Source: UBA1081 sp964443825 (GTDB lineage: Bacteria; Bacillota; Clostridia; Oscillospirales; Acutalibacteraceae). From it: DNA of 33,142 nt. The stretch covers positions 1-33,142 of the forward strand of contig CAYUEV010000012.1 in assembly GCA_964443825.1 (NCBI GenBank), in the 5' to 3' direction. A program made the position numbers and the translations under genes. Each line of letters starts with the position of its first letter. Within the stretch, counting starts at the first letter, position 1. The notes beneath the pieces were generated by a model, which saw only the letters and a program-made list of their open reading frames with translations, was not told the DNA's origin and made no database searches. This document shows, piece after piece, positions 16,374 to 24,474 of the stretch.

Positions 16374-17741
16374 TTACAGTACGACTTCCCTGAAAGCGTC
16401 CCTTATTCCGCCGACGCCCGCGATATCGGCTTGATTTTTAAGTTCCGACGGAAGCGTCTTGTAATTGTTATATGGAATTATTATTTTTCTGAATCCCAGC
16501 CTTACGGCTTCTTTAACACGCTCGGCGGCGGACGGCACGCTTCTTATCTCTCCCGCCAGACCTATTTCGCCGAACGCCGTGACGTCGTCTTTTAAAATCA
16601 TATCTTTAAGGGAAGAAACCAAAGAGAGCGCCACGGGCAAATCGGACGCTATTTCGTTTATTTTTATCCCGCCTACAATATTTAAATAGCAGTCGGTGTT
16701 CGCGAAATAATACCCCGCCCGCTTTTCTAAAACGGCGATCAACATCGACATTCTGTTGAAATCGAACCCGTTAGTCATTCTCCTTGGATTTCCGTAATTG
16801 TTGGGAGTGACTAGCGCCTGAACTTCCGCTAAAATAGGTCTGGTCCCTTCCATGACGCACATAACCGAAACGCCCGGCGCGTTCCTTGGTCTTCCATCTA
16901 AAAGCGATTCCGACGGGTTGGGGACTTCAATAAGCCCTTTGTCGGTCATACTGAAAACGCCAATCTCGTTCGTGGAGCCGTATCTGTTTTTAGCGGCTCT
17001 TAAAATCCTGTACGACGTTTCCCTTTCGCCCTCAAAATAAAGAACCGTGTCCACAATATGCTCCAAAACTTTAGGACCCGCTATATTGCCGTCTTTATTG
17101 ACGTGTCCCACGATAAAAAACGGTATTCCGAGAGTTTTCGCGGTTCTCATAAAAAGATTCGTGCATTCCCTAGTCTGGGTTACGCTTCCCGCCGAGGAGG
17201 GGACTGAAGATATGCTTACCGTTTGAATTGAATCTATTACGACGACGTCGGGCTTATCGGTTTTAACGACTTCGTTTATATACTCCGCGTCGTTACTCGC
17301 TAAAATCAAAATATCGGGCGATTTTATCCCCAGTCTCCCCGCTCTTAATTTAATTTGACTCGCGGACTCTTCGCCCGACGCGTACAGCACTTTTTTAGTT
17401 TTAGATAAAAACGCGCAAGTTTCAAGAAGAATCGTCGATTTCCCAATCCCGGGATTTCCCGCTATTAACGCTAACGAGCCTTTTACAAGCCCTCCCCCCA
17501 GAACGCGGTTTAATTCCGATATGCCCGTGTCGTATCTTATGTCGGAAGTTTCGCTTATTTTATCCATGGGAAGGGGCTTTTCAATTTCCCCCTTAAAGGT
17601 TCTCTCGTTTAAAGAAGACGAGGGATTTACCGCGACTTCCTCCATAGTGTTCCACTCGCCGCAAGAGGGGCATTTTCCCATCCATTTAGGCGATTCGTAC
17701 CCGCATTCGCCGCAAATGTAAACAGTTTTTTGTTTCGCCAT
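16374..17741 (-). CDS. radA: DNA repair protein RadA (RadA/Sms)
   Basis: RecA-like ATPase that drives branch migration during recombination and repair. Residues are numbered from the ATG used here. An N-terminal C4 zinc finger uses C10, C13, C24 and C27 (CGECGYESPKWMGKCPSC). Walker A is GNPGIGKST at 95-103, the RadA-specific KNRYG motif is at 251-255, and a Lon-protease-like domain fills the C-terminus (GGIKINEIASDLP, AFGEIGLAGEIRSVP). The length of 455 residues is normal. A GTG nine bases upstream opens the same frame but lacks a ribosome site; the ATG has GGTGG five bases upstream and gives the usual MAKQKTVYIC start. It lies between the Clp ATPase and the DUF6873-like gene. Confidence 0.95.
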   Translation of the reverse strand: MAKQKTVYICGECGYESPKWMGKCPSCGEWNTMEEVAVNPSSSLNERTFKGEIEKPLPMDKISETSDIRYDTGISELNRVLGGGLVKGSLALIAGNPGIGKSTILLETCAFLSKTKKVLYASGEESASQIKLRAGRLGIKSPDILILASNDAEYINEVVKTDKPDVVVIDSIQTVSISSVPSSAGSVTQTRECTNLFMRTAKTLGIPFFIVGHVNKDGNIAGPKVLEHIVDTVLYFEGERETSYRILRAAKNRYGSTNEIGVFSMTDKGLIEVPNPSESLLDGRPRNAPGVSVMCVMEGTRPILAEVQALVTPNNYGNPRRMTNGFDFNRMSMLIAVLEKRAGYYFANTDCYLNIVGGIKINEIASDLPVALSLVSSLKDMILKDDVTAFGEIGLAGEIRSVPSAAERVKEAVRLGFRKIIIPYNNYKTLPSELKNQADIAGVGGIRDAFREVVL

Positions 17742-17764
17742 TTTTGCCACCGGCTAAGTTTTTT

Positions 17765-17798
17765 AAAAGCGCGATACCCTAAAAGAGCGCGCGCTTTT
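17765..17798 (-). terminator. Possible attenuating hairpin between the Clp ATPase gene and radA
   Basis: AAAAGCGCG and CGCGCTTTT form a nine-pair stem with a 16-base loop in the 74-base gap before radA. On the minus strand the T residues are mostly inside the stem and then A residues follow, so it may only partly terminate. It could set lower radA expression relative to the upstream gene. Confidence 0.4.
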
Positions 17799-17815
17799 TT
17801 AATTCGTTGTAATGC

Positions 17816-20149
17816 TTACACGCTTTTTAAGACAATTTTCCCGTCTTCGGTCGTGATTTTAATTTCGCTTACGTTTATATTTCTGTTTTCTATAATGAGA
17901 TTTGCGATAGCGTCTTCTATATTCTTCCTGATGGCGATTCTAATATCCCTCGCTCCTCTCTCTCCGTCTGAAGAAATTTTGGCGATAAGAGCCGGAACGT
18001 CGTCGTCGTATGTAAGAGTTATGCCTTTGTCTTTAAGACCGGGAATAAGATCGTCGATTAAAATCTTCGCGATTTTTCTATAGTTGTCGTCCGTTAAGGC
18101 GTTAAATACTATAACTTCGTCTACTCTTCCTATAAACTCCGGCCTTAAGAACTCGTGCAGCCCCTTTAAAGCTTTTTCTTTGGATACGTCGCCTTTTTCC
18201 TTGGCGAAGCCCATGGCGCCTTCTCTGTTCTCGCTTCCGGCGTTGGACGTCATAATTATTACGGTATTCGAAAAATCGACCGTTCTCCCCTGCGCGTCGC
18301 TCGTCTTGCCCTCGTCAAGAATCTGAAGAAGGATATTCATAACGTCGGGGTGAGCTTTTTCGATTTCGTCAAAAAGAATAACGGAATACGGCTTTCTTCT
18401 GACTTTTTCAGTGAGCTGCCCCGCCTCGTCATACCCCACATATCCGGGCGGAGAACCTATTATCCTTGAAACGCTGTGTTTTTCCATAAACTCCGACATA
18501 TCGAGCCTGATAAGCGTTTCGGGCGTGTCAAAAAGTTCGTTCGCGAGCTGTTTTACAAGTTCCGTTTTTCCAACTCCGGTAGGTCCCACGAATATAAACG
18601 ACGCCGGGCGTTTATTGGGGTTGACGCCGATTTTATTACGTTTAATCGCGGCGCAGACCGATTCTATAGCCTCGTCCTGACCCACTATCCTCGTTTTTAA
18701 GTGGGTCTCCATATCGGCCAATTTGTCGAGGTCGGAGTCGATTATTTTTCTTACGGGTATTCCCGTCCAAAGGTTTATAACTTTGGCGAGATCATCCTCT
18801 AAAACCTCGTTGTCGGAGGCCTTTTCCCTTAAGGCCGGAAGCTCTTCTTCCAAAGAAAGTATCTCCGTTCTCACTTCCGCCAGTTCCTCATAATCGGGCT
18901 CGGCGTTCTCGGAATTTGTCTGTAGTTCTTCTTCTCTCGCTTTTAACTCGGCGAGTCTTTTTTCTTTAATTTCACATTGACTTATCGCCTTGTTGCGAAG
19001 ATTCGCGCATGTACACGACTCGTCGAGAAGATCTATGGCCTTATCGGGTAAGAATCTGTCGTTAATATATCTTTCCGAAAGAGTAACGGCGAGATAAAGA
19101 AGCCTATCCGAGATCCTGACCCTATGGTAAAGCTCATAATATCCTTTAATCCCCTTGAGCATTTTAAAAGTATCGTCAATGGAGGGCTCTTCGACTTTAA
19201 CGGGCTGAAAACGTCTTTCAAGAGCGGAGTCCTTTTCAATGTGCTTTCTATACTCGGTAAACGTCGTAGCGCCTATAACCTGGATCTCGCCCCTGGAAAG
19301 AGCGGGTTTTAATATGTTCGCGGCGTTCATAGACCCTTCAGCGTCGCCCGCTCCCACAAGATTGTGAACTTCGTCGATAAAGAGAATTATGTTTCCCTCG
19401 GATTTTACTTCCTCCACAAGACCCTTAATTCGGCTTTCAAACTGCCCTCTAAACTGCGTTCCCGCGACTAACGCCGTAAGGTCAAGTAAGTGAAGTTCTT
19501 TATTGGCGAGCTTAGCCGGCACGTCGCCCGACGCGATTTTTATAGCCAAACCCTCCGCTATGGCGGTTTTGCCTACGCCGGGTTCGCCTATTAAGCAGGG
19601 GTTGTTTTTAGTCCTTCTGCAAAGAATCTGAGTAACTCTGTATATCTCGTCCTCCCTGCCGATTATGGCGTCAATGCCGCCCTCTCTCGCTTTTTTCGTA
19701 AGGTCGGTGCAATAAAGATTTATAAATTTGCGCTGTCTTTCCGATTTTTGCTTGCCGGTTCGTCTTTTATTGGACTGTTTTTCTTTTTCGAAATTATTAG
19801 TCCCCATATTCGCGTTTTGGTTTTTAGGCGTTAAATTTTTATCGTTTTGGTTTTGGTTTTGGTTTAATATTCCACCCATAAACGGGAAAGTTCCCGCTCC
19901 GCCAAACTGGAAGCCGTCCACGCCGTCCATTGACTCCATAGCCTCGCTCAGCTGGTCGCTTACCGCGTCAATATCTTCCTCGGTTATTCCCATTTTCTCC
20001 ATAAATTGCTTTATGGGACCTATATTAAGCTCCATCGCGCATTTAATGCAAAGTCCTTCGCCGCCCGTAGTTTCGTCGCCCTGTACTTTGGATATAAACA
20101 CCACGGCGGGACGTTTGCCGCATCTTGAGCACATAATGCCTCTGTTCAC
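17816..20149 (-). CDS. clpE: ClpE-type AAA+ unfoldase, ATPase subunit of Clp protease
   Basis: A two-domain Clp/Hsp100 ATPase of 777 residues that unfolds proteins for ClpP. It lacks the Clp_N repeat domain of ClpC. Instead it starts with a McsA/ClpE-like zinc finger (C7, C10, C34, C37). A low-complexity Asn/Gln-rich then basic linker follows (about 94-141). AAA domain 1 has Walker A GEPGVGKT (188-195) and FIDE near 256-259. A coiled-coil segment lies around 380-445. Domain 2 has Walker A GPTGVGKT (521-528) and FDE at 592-594. MGF at 645-647 fits the ClpP-contact loop. The start is GTG with a GGGAGG site eight bases upstream. The zinc finger suits ClpE, which is usually stress-induced; hslO just upstream agrees with that. 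Confidence 0.88.
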   Translation of the reverse strand: MNRGIMCSRCGKRPAVVFISKVQGDETTGGEGLCIKCAMELNIGPIKQFMEKMGITEEDIDAVSDQLSEAMESMDGVDGFQFGGAGTFPFMGGILNQNQNQNDKNLTPKNQNANMGTNNFEKEKQSNKRRTGKQKSERQRKFINLYCTDLTKKAREGGIDAIIGREDEIYRVTQILCRRTKNNPCLIGEPGVGKTAIAEGLAIKIASGDVPAKLANKELHLLDLTALVAGTQFRGQFESRIKGLVEEVKSEGNIILFIDEVHNLVGAGDAEGSMNAANILKPALSRGEIQVIGATTFTEYRKHIEKDSALERRFQPVKVEEPSIDDTFKMLKGIKGYYELYHRVRISDRLLYLAVTLSERYINDRFLPDKAIDLLDESCTCANLRNKAISQCEIKEKRLAELKAREEELQTNSENAEPDYEELAEVRTEILSLEEELPALREKASDNEVLEDDLAKVINLWTGIPVRKIIDSDLDKLADMETHLKTRIVGQDEAIESVCAAIKRNKIGVNPNKRPASFIFVGPTGVGKTELVKQLANELFDTPETLIRLDMSEFMEKHSVSRIIGSPPGYVGYDEAGQLTEKVRRKPYSVILFDEIEKAHPDVMNILLQILDEGKTSDAQGRTVDFSNTVIIMTSNAGSENREGAMGFAKEKGDVSKEKALKGLHEFLRPEFIGRVDEVIVFNALTDDNYRKIAKILIDDLIPGLKDKGITLTYDDDVPALIAKISSDGERGARDIRIAIRKNIEDAIANLIIENRNINVSEIKITTEDGKIVLKSV

Positions 20150-20166
20150 TTTTTGTCCTCCCTTTT

Positions 20167-20217
20167 AAGGACGAAATTTTCTGTCCTTTTAATTATGGTA
20201 AAAAATCTTAAAATCAA
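20167..20217 (-). promoter_or_regulatory. Possible clpE promoter with an inverted repeat over the start site
   Basis: On the minus strand, TTGATT (20212-20217) and TAATTA (20190-20195) are 16 bases apart. Directly downstream, AAGGAC and GTCCTT (20167-20172 and 20183-20188) form an inverted repeat with ten bases between, covering the expected transcription start. It is not the tandem heptad of a CtsR box. Both the promoter and the operator reading are tentative. Confidence 0.35.
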
Positions 20218-20228
20218 ATTGAAACGTT

Positions 20229-21101
20229 CTAAATTCTACTCGCGATATCTAATATCTCATCGCTCGAAAAATTGTATACCTTATTGCAAAACTGACATTT
20301 AACTTCCGTGTTCTCATCCTTGGACATATCCTTAAGTTCGCTTTTTCCCGCCGCCGTCAACGCGTTAATTACTCTCTCTTTGGAGCAGTCGCACCTGTAT
20401 TTGGGATAAAATTCCTCTAATTTCTCGATTTTAAAAGACGGCAGCAGCTTTAAACACATTTCATAAGGCGACAGACCGTCGGTAAGCATTTTTGTTACCG
20501 AATCTATTCCCCTAATATCGTTTTCGACTTTATCTATGGCTTCTTGGGAGCAGCCCGGGAGAAGCTCTATTAAAAATCCCCCGGCTTTTATTATCGATTT
20601 ATCTTTCGCGCACAGTACCCCTAAGCCGCAGACGCTCGGGGTTTGCTCGCTTATGGCGAAATAAGAAGTAATATCCTCGGCGATTTCCCCAGAAACAATA
20701 GGAACCCGCCCTATATACGGCTCTGAAAGCCCTAAATCTTTTATTACCGTTAAAAACCCGTTTTTGCCTACGGCTTTTCCCACGTCTAATTTGCCTTTAT
20801 TGTTAAGAGGCAATTCGACGTTAGAGTTTACGCAATAGCCTTTAATACCGCATGAGCCGTCCGATACCGCAATAATCGAGCCTATAGGTCCGCCCCCGTT
20901 TATTTTAAGAGTTAAACTGTCGCCCTCGCCCTTTAACATACTTCCCATCATGGCGGAGGCAGTAAGGAGCCTTCCCAGCGCGGCGGAACAAACCTTGGAC
21001 GTATTGTGAATTTCTCTCGCCTTTTCTATGGCGTCCGTCGTGTCGGCGGCCATTACCATTAAAGACCCGTCCGACGATATACACCGCGTAAGTATGTCCA
21101 T
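20229..21101 (-). CDS. hslO: Hsp33 redox-regulated chaperone
   Basis: Holdase chaperone that becomes active when its zinc-binding cysteines are oxidised, protecting cytoplasmic proteins under oxidative stress. The N-terminal core begins MDILTRCISSDGSLMVMA. The C-terminal redox switch is intact: C237 and C239 (CDC) and C269 and C272 (CQFC). At 290 residues it is normal. AAGGAG lies six to seven bases before the ATG, nine bases after the methyltransferase gene. It is followed by the zinc-finger Clp ATPase, which makes a protein quality control pair. Confidence 0.95.
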   Translation of the reverse strand: MDILTRCISSDGSLMVMAADTTDAIEKAREIHNTSKVCSAALGRLLTASAMMGSMLKGEGDSLTLKINGGGPIGSIIAVSDGSCGIKGYCVNSNVELPLNNKGKLDVGKAVGKNGFLTVIKDLGLSEPYIGRVPIVSGEIAEDITSYFAISEQTPSVCGLGVLCAKDKSIIKAGGFLIELLPGCSQEAIDKVENDIRGIDSVTKMLTDGLSPYEMCLKLLPSFKIEKLEEFYPKYRCDCSKERVINALTAAGKSELKDMSKDENTEVKCQFCNKVYNFSSDEILDIASRI

Positions 21102-21110
21102 TTTAGCTCC

Positions 21111-21839
21111 TTATAATTTTACGGCATCAATATAAACTCTTTGTGAATTGTCTTTCGGTTTATTAAACGTCATATCGTCGTAAATATTTTTGACATAAAA
21201 TCCCGCGCCGCTAAGCCATTTTACTAAATCTTCAATTTTATACGCCCGTTCCGAAAAATAATCTTTCGTTCTCTTGTAATACCCGCCCGACTCCTTAAAT
21301 ATATCAAGACTTATATCCGTAATACTTGACGTTTCGTCGTAACTGTTTCGCCACACGCAGTAAACGTCGTCTTTTTCATAAATAAAAGTGTTAGACGCCA
21401 AAATCTCTCTCGCTTTAAAGTGAGTGTTGATATCAAAAAGAAACGCTCCGCCTTTTTCGGTAAACAGCGACGCCCTCTCAAAAGTCTTCTTTACGTCGTC
21501 CTCTTTTGTCAAGTGATTTATGGAGTCGAGCGAACATATTACGGCGTTCACGGTTCCATATAAGTCTAGGCGCGTCATGTCCTGATTTAATATCAGCGAA
21601 CGGGGGTTCTTTTCTCTCGCCAAGGCGAGCATTTCGGGGCTTAAGTCGCAAAGAATCATCTCGTAGCCCCACTCGCTTAAGTACTTTGATACGCTCCCCG
21701 TGCCGCACGCCAAATCAAGAACAAGCCCGCTTTTAATCCCGTCGCCGTAAAGGATATTCTTAATATACTCCGCTCGTTTTTTATAGTTTACGTTAAAAGT
21801 CAGTTTATCATAAACGGCGGCTAAAGAGGAATACCCCAT
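21111..21839 (-). CDS. Class I SAM-dependent methyltransferase
   Basis: A 242-residue Rossmann-fold methyltransferase. The SAM-binding motif I is LDLACGTGSVSKYL (from residue 41), the acidic residue after strand 2 is in ILCDLSPEMLALA (62-74), and CSLDSINHL plays the motif IV role. The acceptor substrate cannot be told from sequence. Its ATG overlaps the stop codon of the upstream yerC-like gene by one base (TGATG), so it is translationally coupled to it. It precedes hslO by nine bases. Confidence 0.85.
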   Translation of the reverse strand: MGYSSLAAVYDKLTFNVNYKKRAEYIKNILYGDGIKSGLVLDLACGTGSVSKYLSEWGYEMILCDLSPEMLALAREKNPRSLILNQDMTRLDLYGTVNAVICSLDSINHLTKEDDVKKTFERASLFTEKGGAFLFDINTHFKAREILASNTFIYEKDDVYCVWRNSYDETSSITDISLDIFKESGGYYKRTKDYFSERAYKIEDLVKWLSGAGFYVKNIYDDMTFNKPKDNSQRVYIDAVKL

Positions 21840-22120
21840 CAGCTCTCTGTCCTTTTTAGTATTCCAAGGCGCGTATAATTGCTCATATGCCTTTTTACGC
21901 GGCTTATGGTTACGGGCGACGCCCCCGTAAGATTTTCTATATCCTCGTATTTTTTCCCGTCGTATATCAGTCTAGCCACCGCGAGCCGTTGCGCTAACGC
22001 GCATAACTCGGATTCCGTGCAGAGATCCTTAAAAAACGCCTCGCACTCGTTCATATCTTTAAGACTTAAAACGGCTTTGTAAAGCGATTTTATATTTTCG
22101 CCTTTTAGATCATCTGTCAT
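21839..22120 (-). CDS. YerC/YecD-type TrpR-family DNA-binding regulator
   Basis: A small 93-residue cytoplasmic protein of the TrpR/YerC/YecD superfamily. Residues 36-90 contain the typical helix-turn-helix, with ALAQRLAVARLIYDGKKYED leading into IENLTGASPVTISRVKRHM. The ligand and target genes are unknown. The ATG has an AAAGGTGA site. Its stop overlaps the methyltransferase start, so it could regulate its own operon; a palindrome near the downstream clpE start is one candidate site, though that link is speculative. Confidence 0.85.
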   Translation of the reverse strand: MTDDLKGENIKSLYKAVLSLKDMNECEAFFKDLCTESELCALAQRLAVARLIYDGKKYEDIENLTGASPVTISRVKRHMSNYTRLGILKRTES

Positions 22121-22152
22121 TATATCACCTTTAAATTTTAAAGAAGAACGTT

Positions 22153-23544
22153 TTATCGCAAATTTTTAAAGAAATTTCTTGTCTCAGCCCGCTTCCCGCA
22201 GGACAGAGCGCCTTCCGGGCATTCTCCCAAATAGCACCCCGGACCGTAAAACCCGAAAACCAAAGGCGATTCCTTTCTCAGTTTCATAAGCATATCAATA
22301 GCGAAATCTCTTATTTCCCACTGCGCCCTGTTGCAGGTCCTGAGCTTAATAAACAAAAGGAGTTCCCGCCCGTTCATGGTAAGGGCGATATTGAGAACGC
22401 TCCCGCTTAAAAGCGTATAAACGAGCGTTTCTTTTTCCACGCCGTTATTTTTAAGAAAATCATAAAGTTCTAAAGCTTTATTAAAGCATTTTTTATATCT
22501 TTTTAATATTTCCGACGACCGTTTTATCGTGTCGGGAATTATATATTCGTCCAAACGCGCCTTGGTAAGAGAGGGAACTATAAGCGACTGCATCCTGTGC
22601 CGGGCGAAATGGGTAATTCCGGAAAGCGATACGCCGTTTATTTTAAAAGTGTAATTTACAGATTCCAGCGCTCTCGGTCTTCCGTTTAAAATAACTTCCT
22701 CTACAATTTTTTTAACGTTTTCCTCGTTTTCTATAATTTTATCTATCTGATAGCCGCTATACTCCCCCGATGAAATTAAAGCCGTCTCGGCAATCAGCTT
22801 TTCAGGCTCTACGGTTTTAGATAAAATCTCCGTTTTTTCCTTTTTGCCCGTCGTCTCTAAGTTATCGTCAACTTTAAAATCCAAATCCAAAGCGTCTTTA
22901 TAGTCTTTGGATCTCTCTAAAAAATCCTCGCAAATTCCGGGGGTAAGTTCCTTTACCTGACTTAGTATCTGTTCGCCCAGGTTCTTTATTTCGGGGAATA
23001 AAGAACCTCTTCCGAATATCATCGCCTTTAAAATGTGAAGGAGCTCTCTCGCGTTCGCCGCGCAGTAAAAATTGCTCCTAAGGCAATAAGGGAGGACGAA
23101 TCTCGCGTCTTCTTTGGGGACGCCCGACTCTAAAAAATACGAGTACTCCGAAAAAAGAAAATCCATCGTTTCCTTATATTTGCCGTAAAGCTTATCGTCC
23201 TTAAATTTTGGAACGTAGTACCCGATATTGCTGAAATCCACATACCGCCTTGATTTTACCGTAAAAGACGCCAGCCTGAACTCGATCATAAACTGTTCCG
23301 CGAATACCGAAACGTTATTAAAAGCTATGTTAAACACGGTATGTTCTATTGTGGAATTATGTCCCGAACTTGTGACTTTTTTTATGAGTTTTGAGTTTTT
23401 CAGAGGATCGTCCGATAGTGAAAAAATCGTCAAAGCGTCGCCCTGTCTTGTGGAAATTCTCCCCGCTGCGGCGGGTATTCTCTCGTAAGAATCAGATATT
23501 CCTATTATTTTGGCTGCGGAATTTCCAAAAGATTCGTTATCCAT
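22153..23544 (-). CDS. thyX: Tandem (two-domain) FAD-dependent thymidylate synthase ThyX
   Basis: Predicted flavin-dependent enzyme making dTMP from dUMP with methylene-tetrahydrofolate and NADPH. At 463 residues it is twice the usual 220-250 and shows two ThyX-like halves. The first half keeps HNSTIEH (62-68), SRRY (98-101) and NARELLH (164-170), but its flavin motif is degraded to EFRLAS (88-93). The second half keeps RHRMQS (315-320), NGRELLLF (391-398) and RAQWEIR (406-412), but has VPSLTKARL in place of the SxRY loop and has lost the first motif's histidines. A lysine-rich linker joins them (about 210-250). The C-terminus has clustered cysteines (437, 442, 449). No ThyA lies in this window. 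It follows ftcD, another folate enzyme, by 15 bases. Confidence 0.85.
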   Translation of the reverse strand: MDNESFGNSAAKIIGISDSYERIPAAAGRISTRQGDALTIFSLSDDPLKNSKLIKKVTSSGHNSTIEHTVFNIAFNNVSVFAEQFMIEFRLASFTVKSRRYVDFSNIGYYVPKFKDDKLYGKYKETMDFLFSEYSYFLESGVPKEDARFVLPYCLRSNFYCAANARELLHILKAMIFGRGSLFPEIKNLGEQILSQVKELTPGICEDFLERSKDYKDALDLDFKVDDNLETTGKKEKTEILSKTVEPEKLIAETALISSGEYSGYQIDKIIENEENVKKIVEEVILNGRPRALESVNYTFKINGVSLSGITHFARHRMQSLIVPSLTKARLDEYIIPDTIKRSSEILKRYKKCFNKALELYDFLKNNGVEKETLVYTLLSGSVLNIALTMNGRELLLFIKLRTCNRAQWEIRDFAIDMLMKLRKESPLVFGFYGPGCYLGECPEGALSCGKRAETRNFFKNLR

Positions 23545-23559
23545 ATTCTTTCCTTCGCG

Positions 23560-24474
23560 TTAAGCCTCGTCCGTAAAAAATCTTCGCTCTAAATTATTTT
23601 CAAGGATTTTTTTATCGTAATCGTAATTTTTAAGTTTTAAAAATCCGGCGGCGGAATCTATCATCGCTTTTTTCGGAATCAAACCTATAAGTTCAGTTGA
23701 GGCTATACGCGCTCCCCGTTTTTTCGACTCCCTGTCCACAGCCTCATAAACCTCGAAAAGAGGAGTTTTGTTAAAATCCGTAAGATTTACCGAAACCTGC
23801 GCCTGTTTAGAGCTTTTAAGGTAAAGCCCCAGCGCTTTTACGCACGGCAGACCGCCGCTTGATTCTCTTATTGATTTGGCTACTTCCCGCGCCGTTAAAA
23901 CGTCGTCCGTATTAAGAAGAAAATTAAACGCCACTAAAAATTCTCTGGCGCCCGTTATTACCACTCCCGCCGTTTTATGAAATCCTTCCCCAAAGTCGGG
24001 CTTCCAAAGAGGGTCTTTGGTTTTTTCCAAAAGCCCCTCGAACCCCCCTCTTCTTATGTCCGCGAGGTTTTTTCTGTACGGACGCTCCGACGAGTTTTCA
24101 TAAAGGTAGACGGGTATTCCCGTTTCCCTGTAAATCCTCTCCCCCGTCAATATAGAGATCTCTACGGCCTCTTTCATGGCGACGCCTTCAATAGGGACGA
24201 ACGGCGCTACGTCCAAAGCGCCCGTTCTCGGGTGTTCTCCCTTATGGTTGTTAAGGTCTATCAGCGAAAGAGCTTTTTTACACAGCTCCACAACCGCGTC
24301 CGAAACGCTTAAAGGCTCTCCGGCGAAAGTTATTACGGTCCGATTGTGGTCGTAATCAGACGTTACGTCTAATATTTTCACGCCCGAAACGCCCGCTACA
24401 GAGTTTACTAAGGACGATATTTTACCGGGGTCTCTTCCCTCGCTGATATTGGGAACGCATTCTAAAATCCTCAT
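23560..24474 (-). CDS. ftcD: Glutamate formimidoyltransferase (formiminotransferase domain only)
   Basis: Transfers a formimino group from N-formimino-glutamate to tetrahydrofolate in histidine breakdown, or the reverse; the family also handles formyl groups. The family N-terminus ECVPNISEGRD (5-15) is clear, then DYDHNRTVITF (40-50), and the catalytic histidine is probably H81 in HKGEHPRTGALDVAPFVP. At 304 residues it has only the transferase part; the cyclodeaminase domain of animal enzymes is absent. No other histidine-use gene is nearby. The ATG abuts the stop codon of the upstream DUF2207 gene, and thyX follows, so a folate-pool role shared with ThyX is plausible. Confidence 0.9.
   Translation of the reverse strand: MRILECVPNISEGRDPGKISSLVNSVAGVSGVKILDVTSDYDHNRTVITFAGEPLSVSDAVVELCKKALSLIDLNNHKGEHPRTGALDVAPFVPIEGVAMKEAVEISILTGERIYRETGIPVYLYENSSERPYRKNLADIRRGGFEGLLEKTKDPLWKPDFGEGFHKTAGVVITGAREFLVAFNFLLNTDDVLTAREVAKSIRESSGGLPCVKALGLYLKSSKQAQVSVNLTDFNKTPLFEVYEAVDRESKKRGARIASTELIGLIPKKAMIDSAAGFLKLKNYDYDKKILENNLERRFFTDEA

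Noticed and set aside
19728..20168. 146-codon plus-strand ORF opposite the start of clpE
   Set aside because: Its Trp/Phe-rich segment only mirrors the Asn/Gln-rich linker codons on the other strand.
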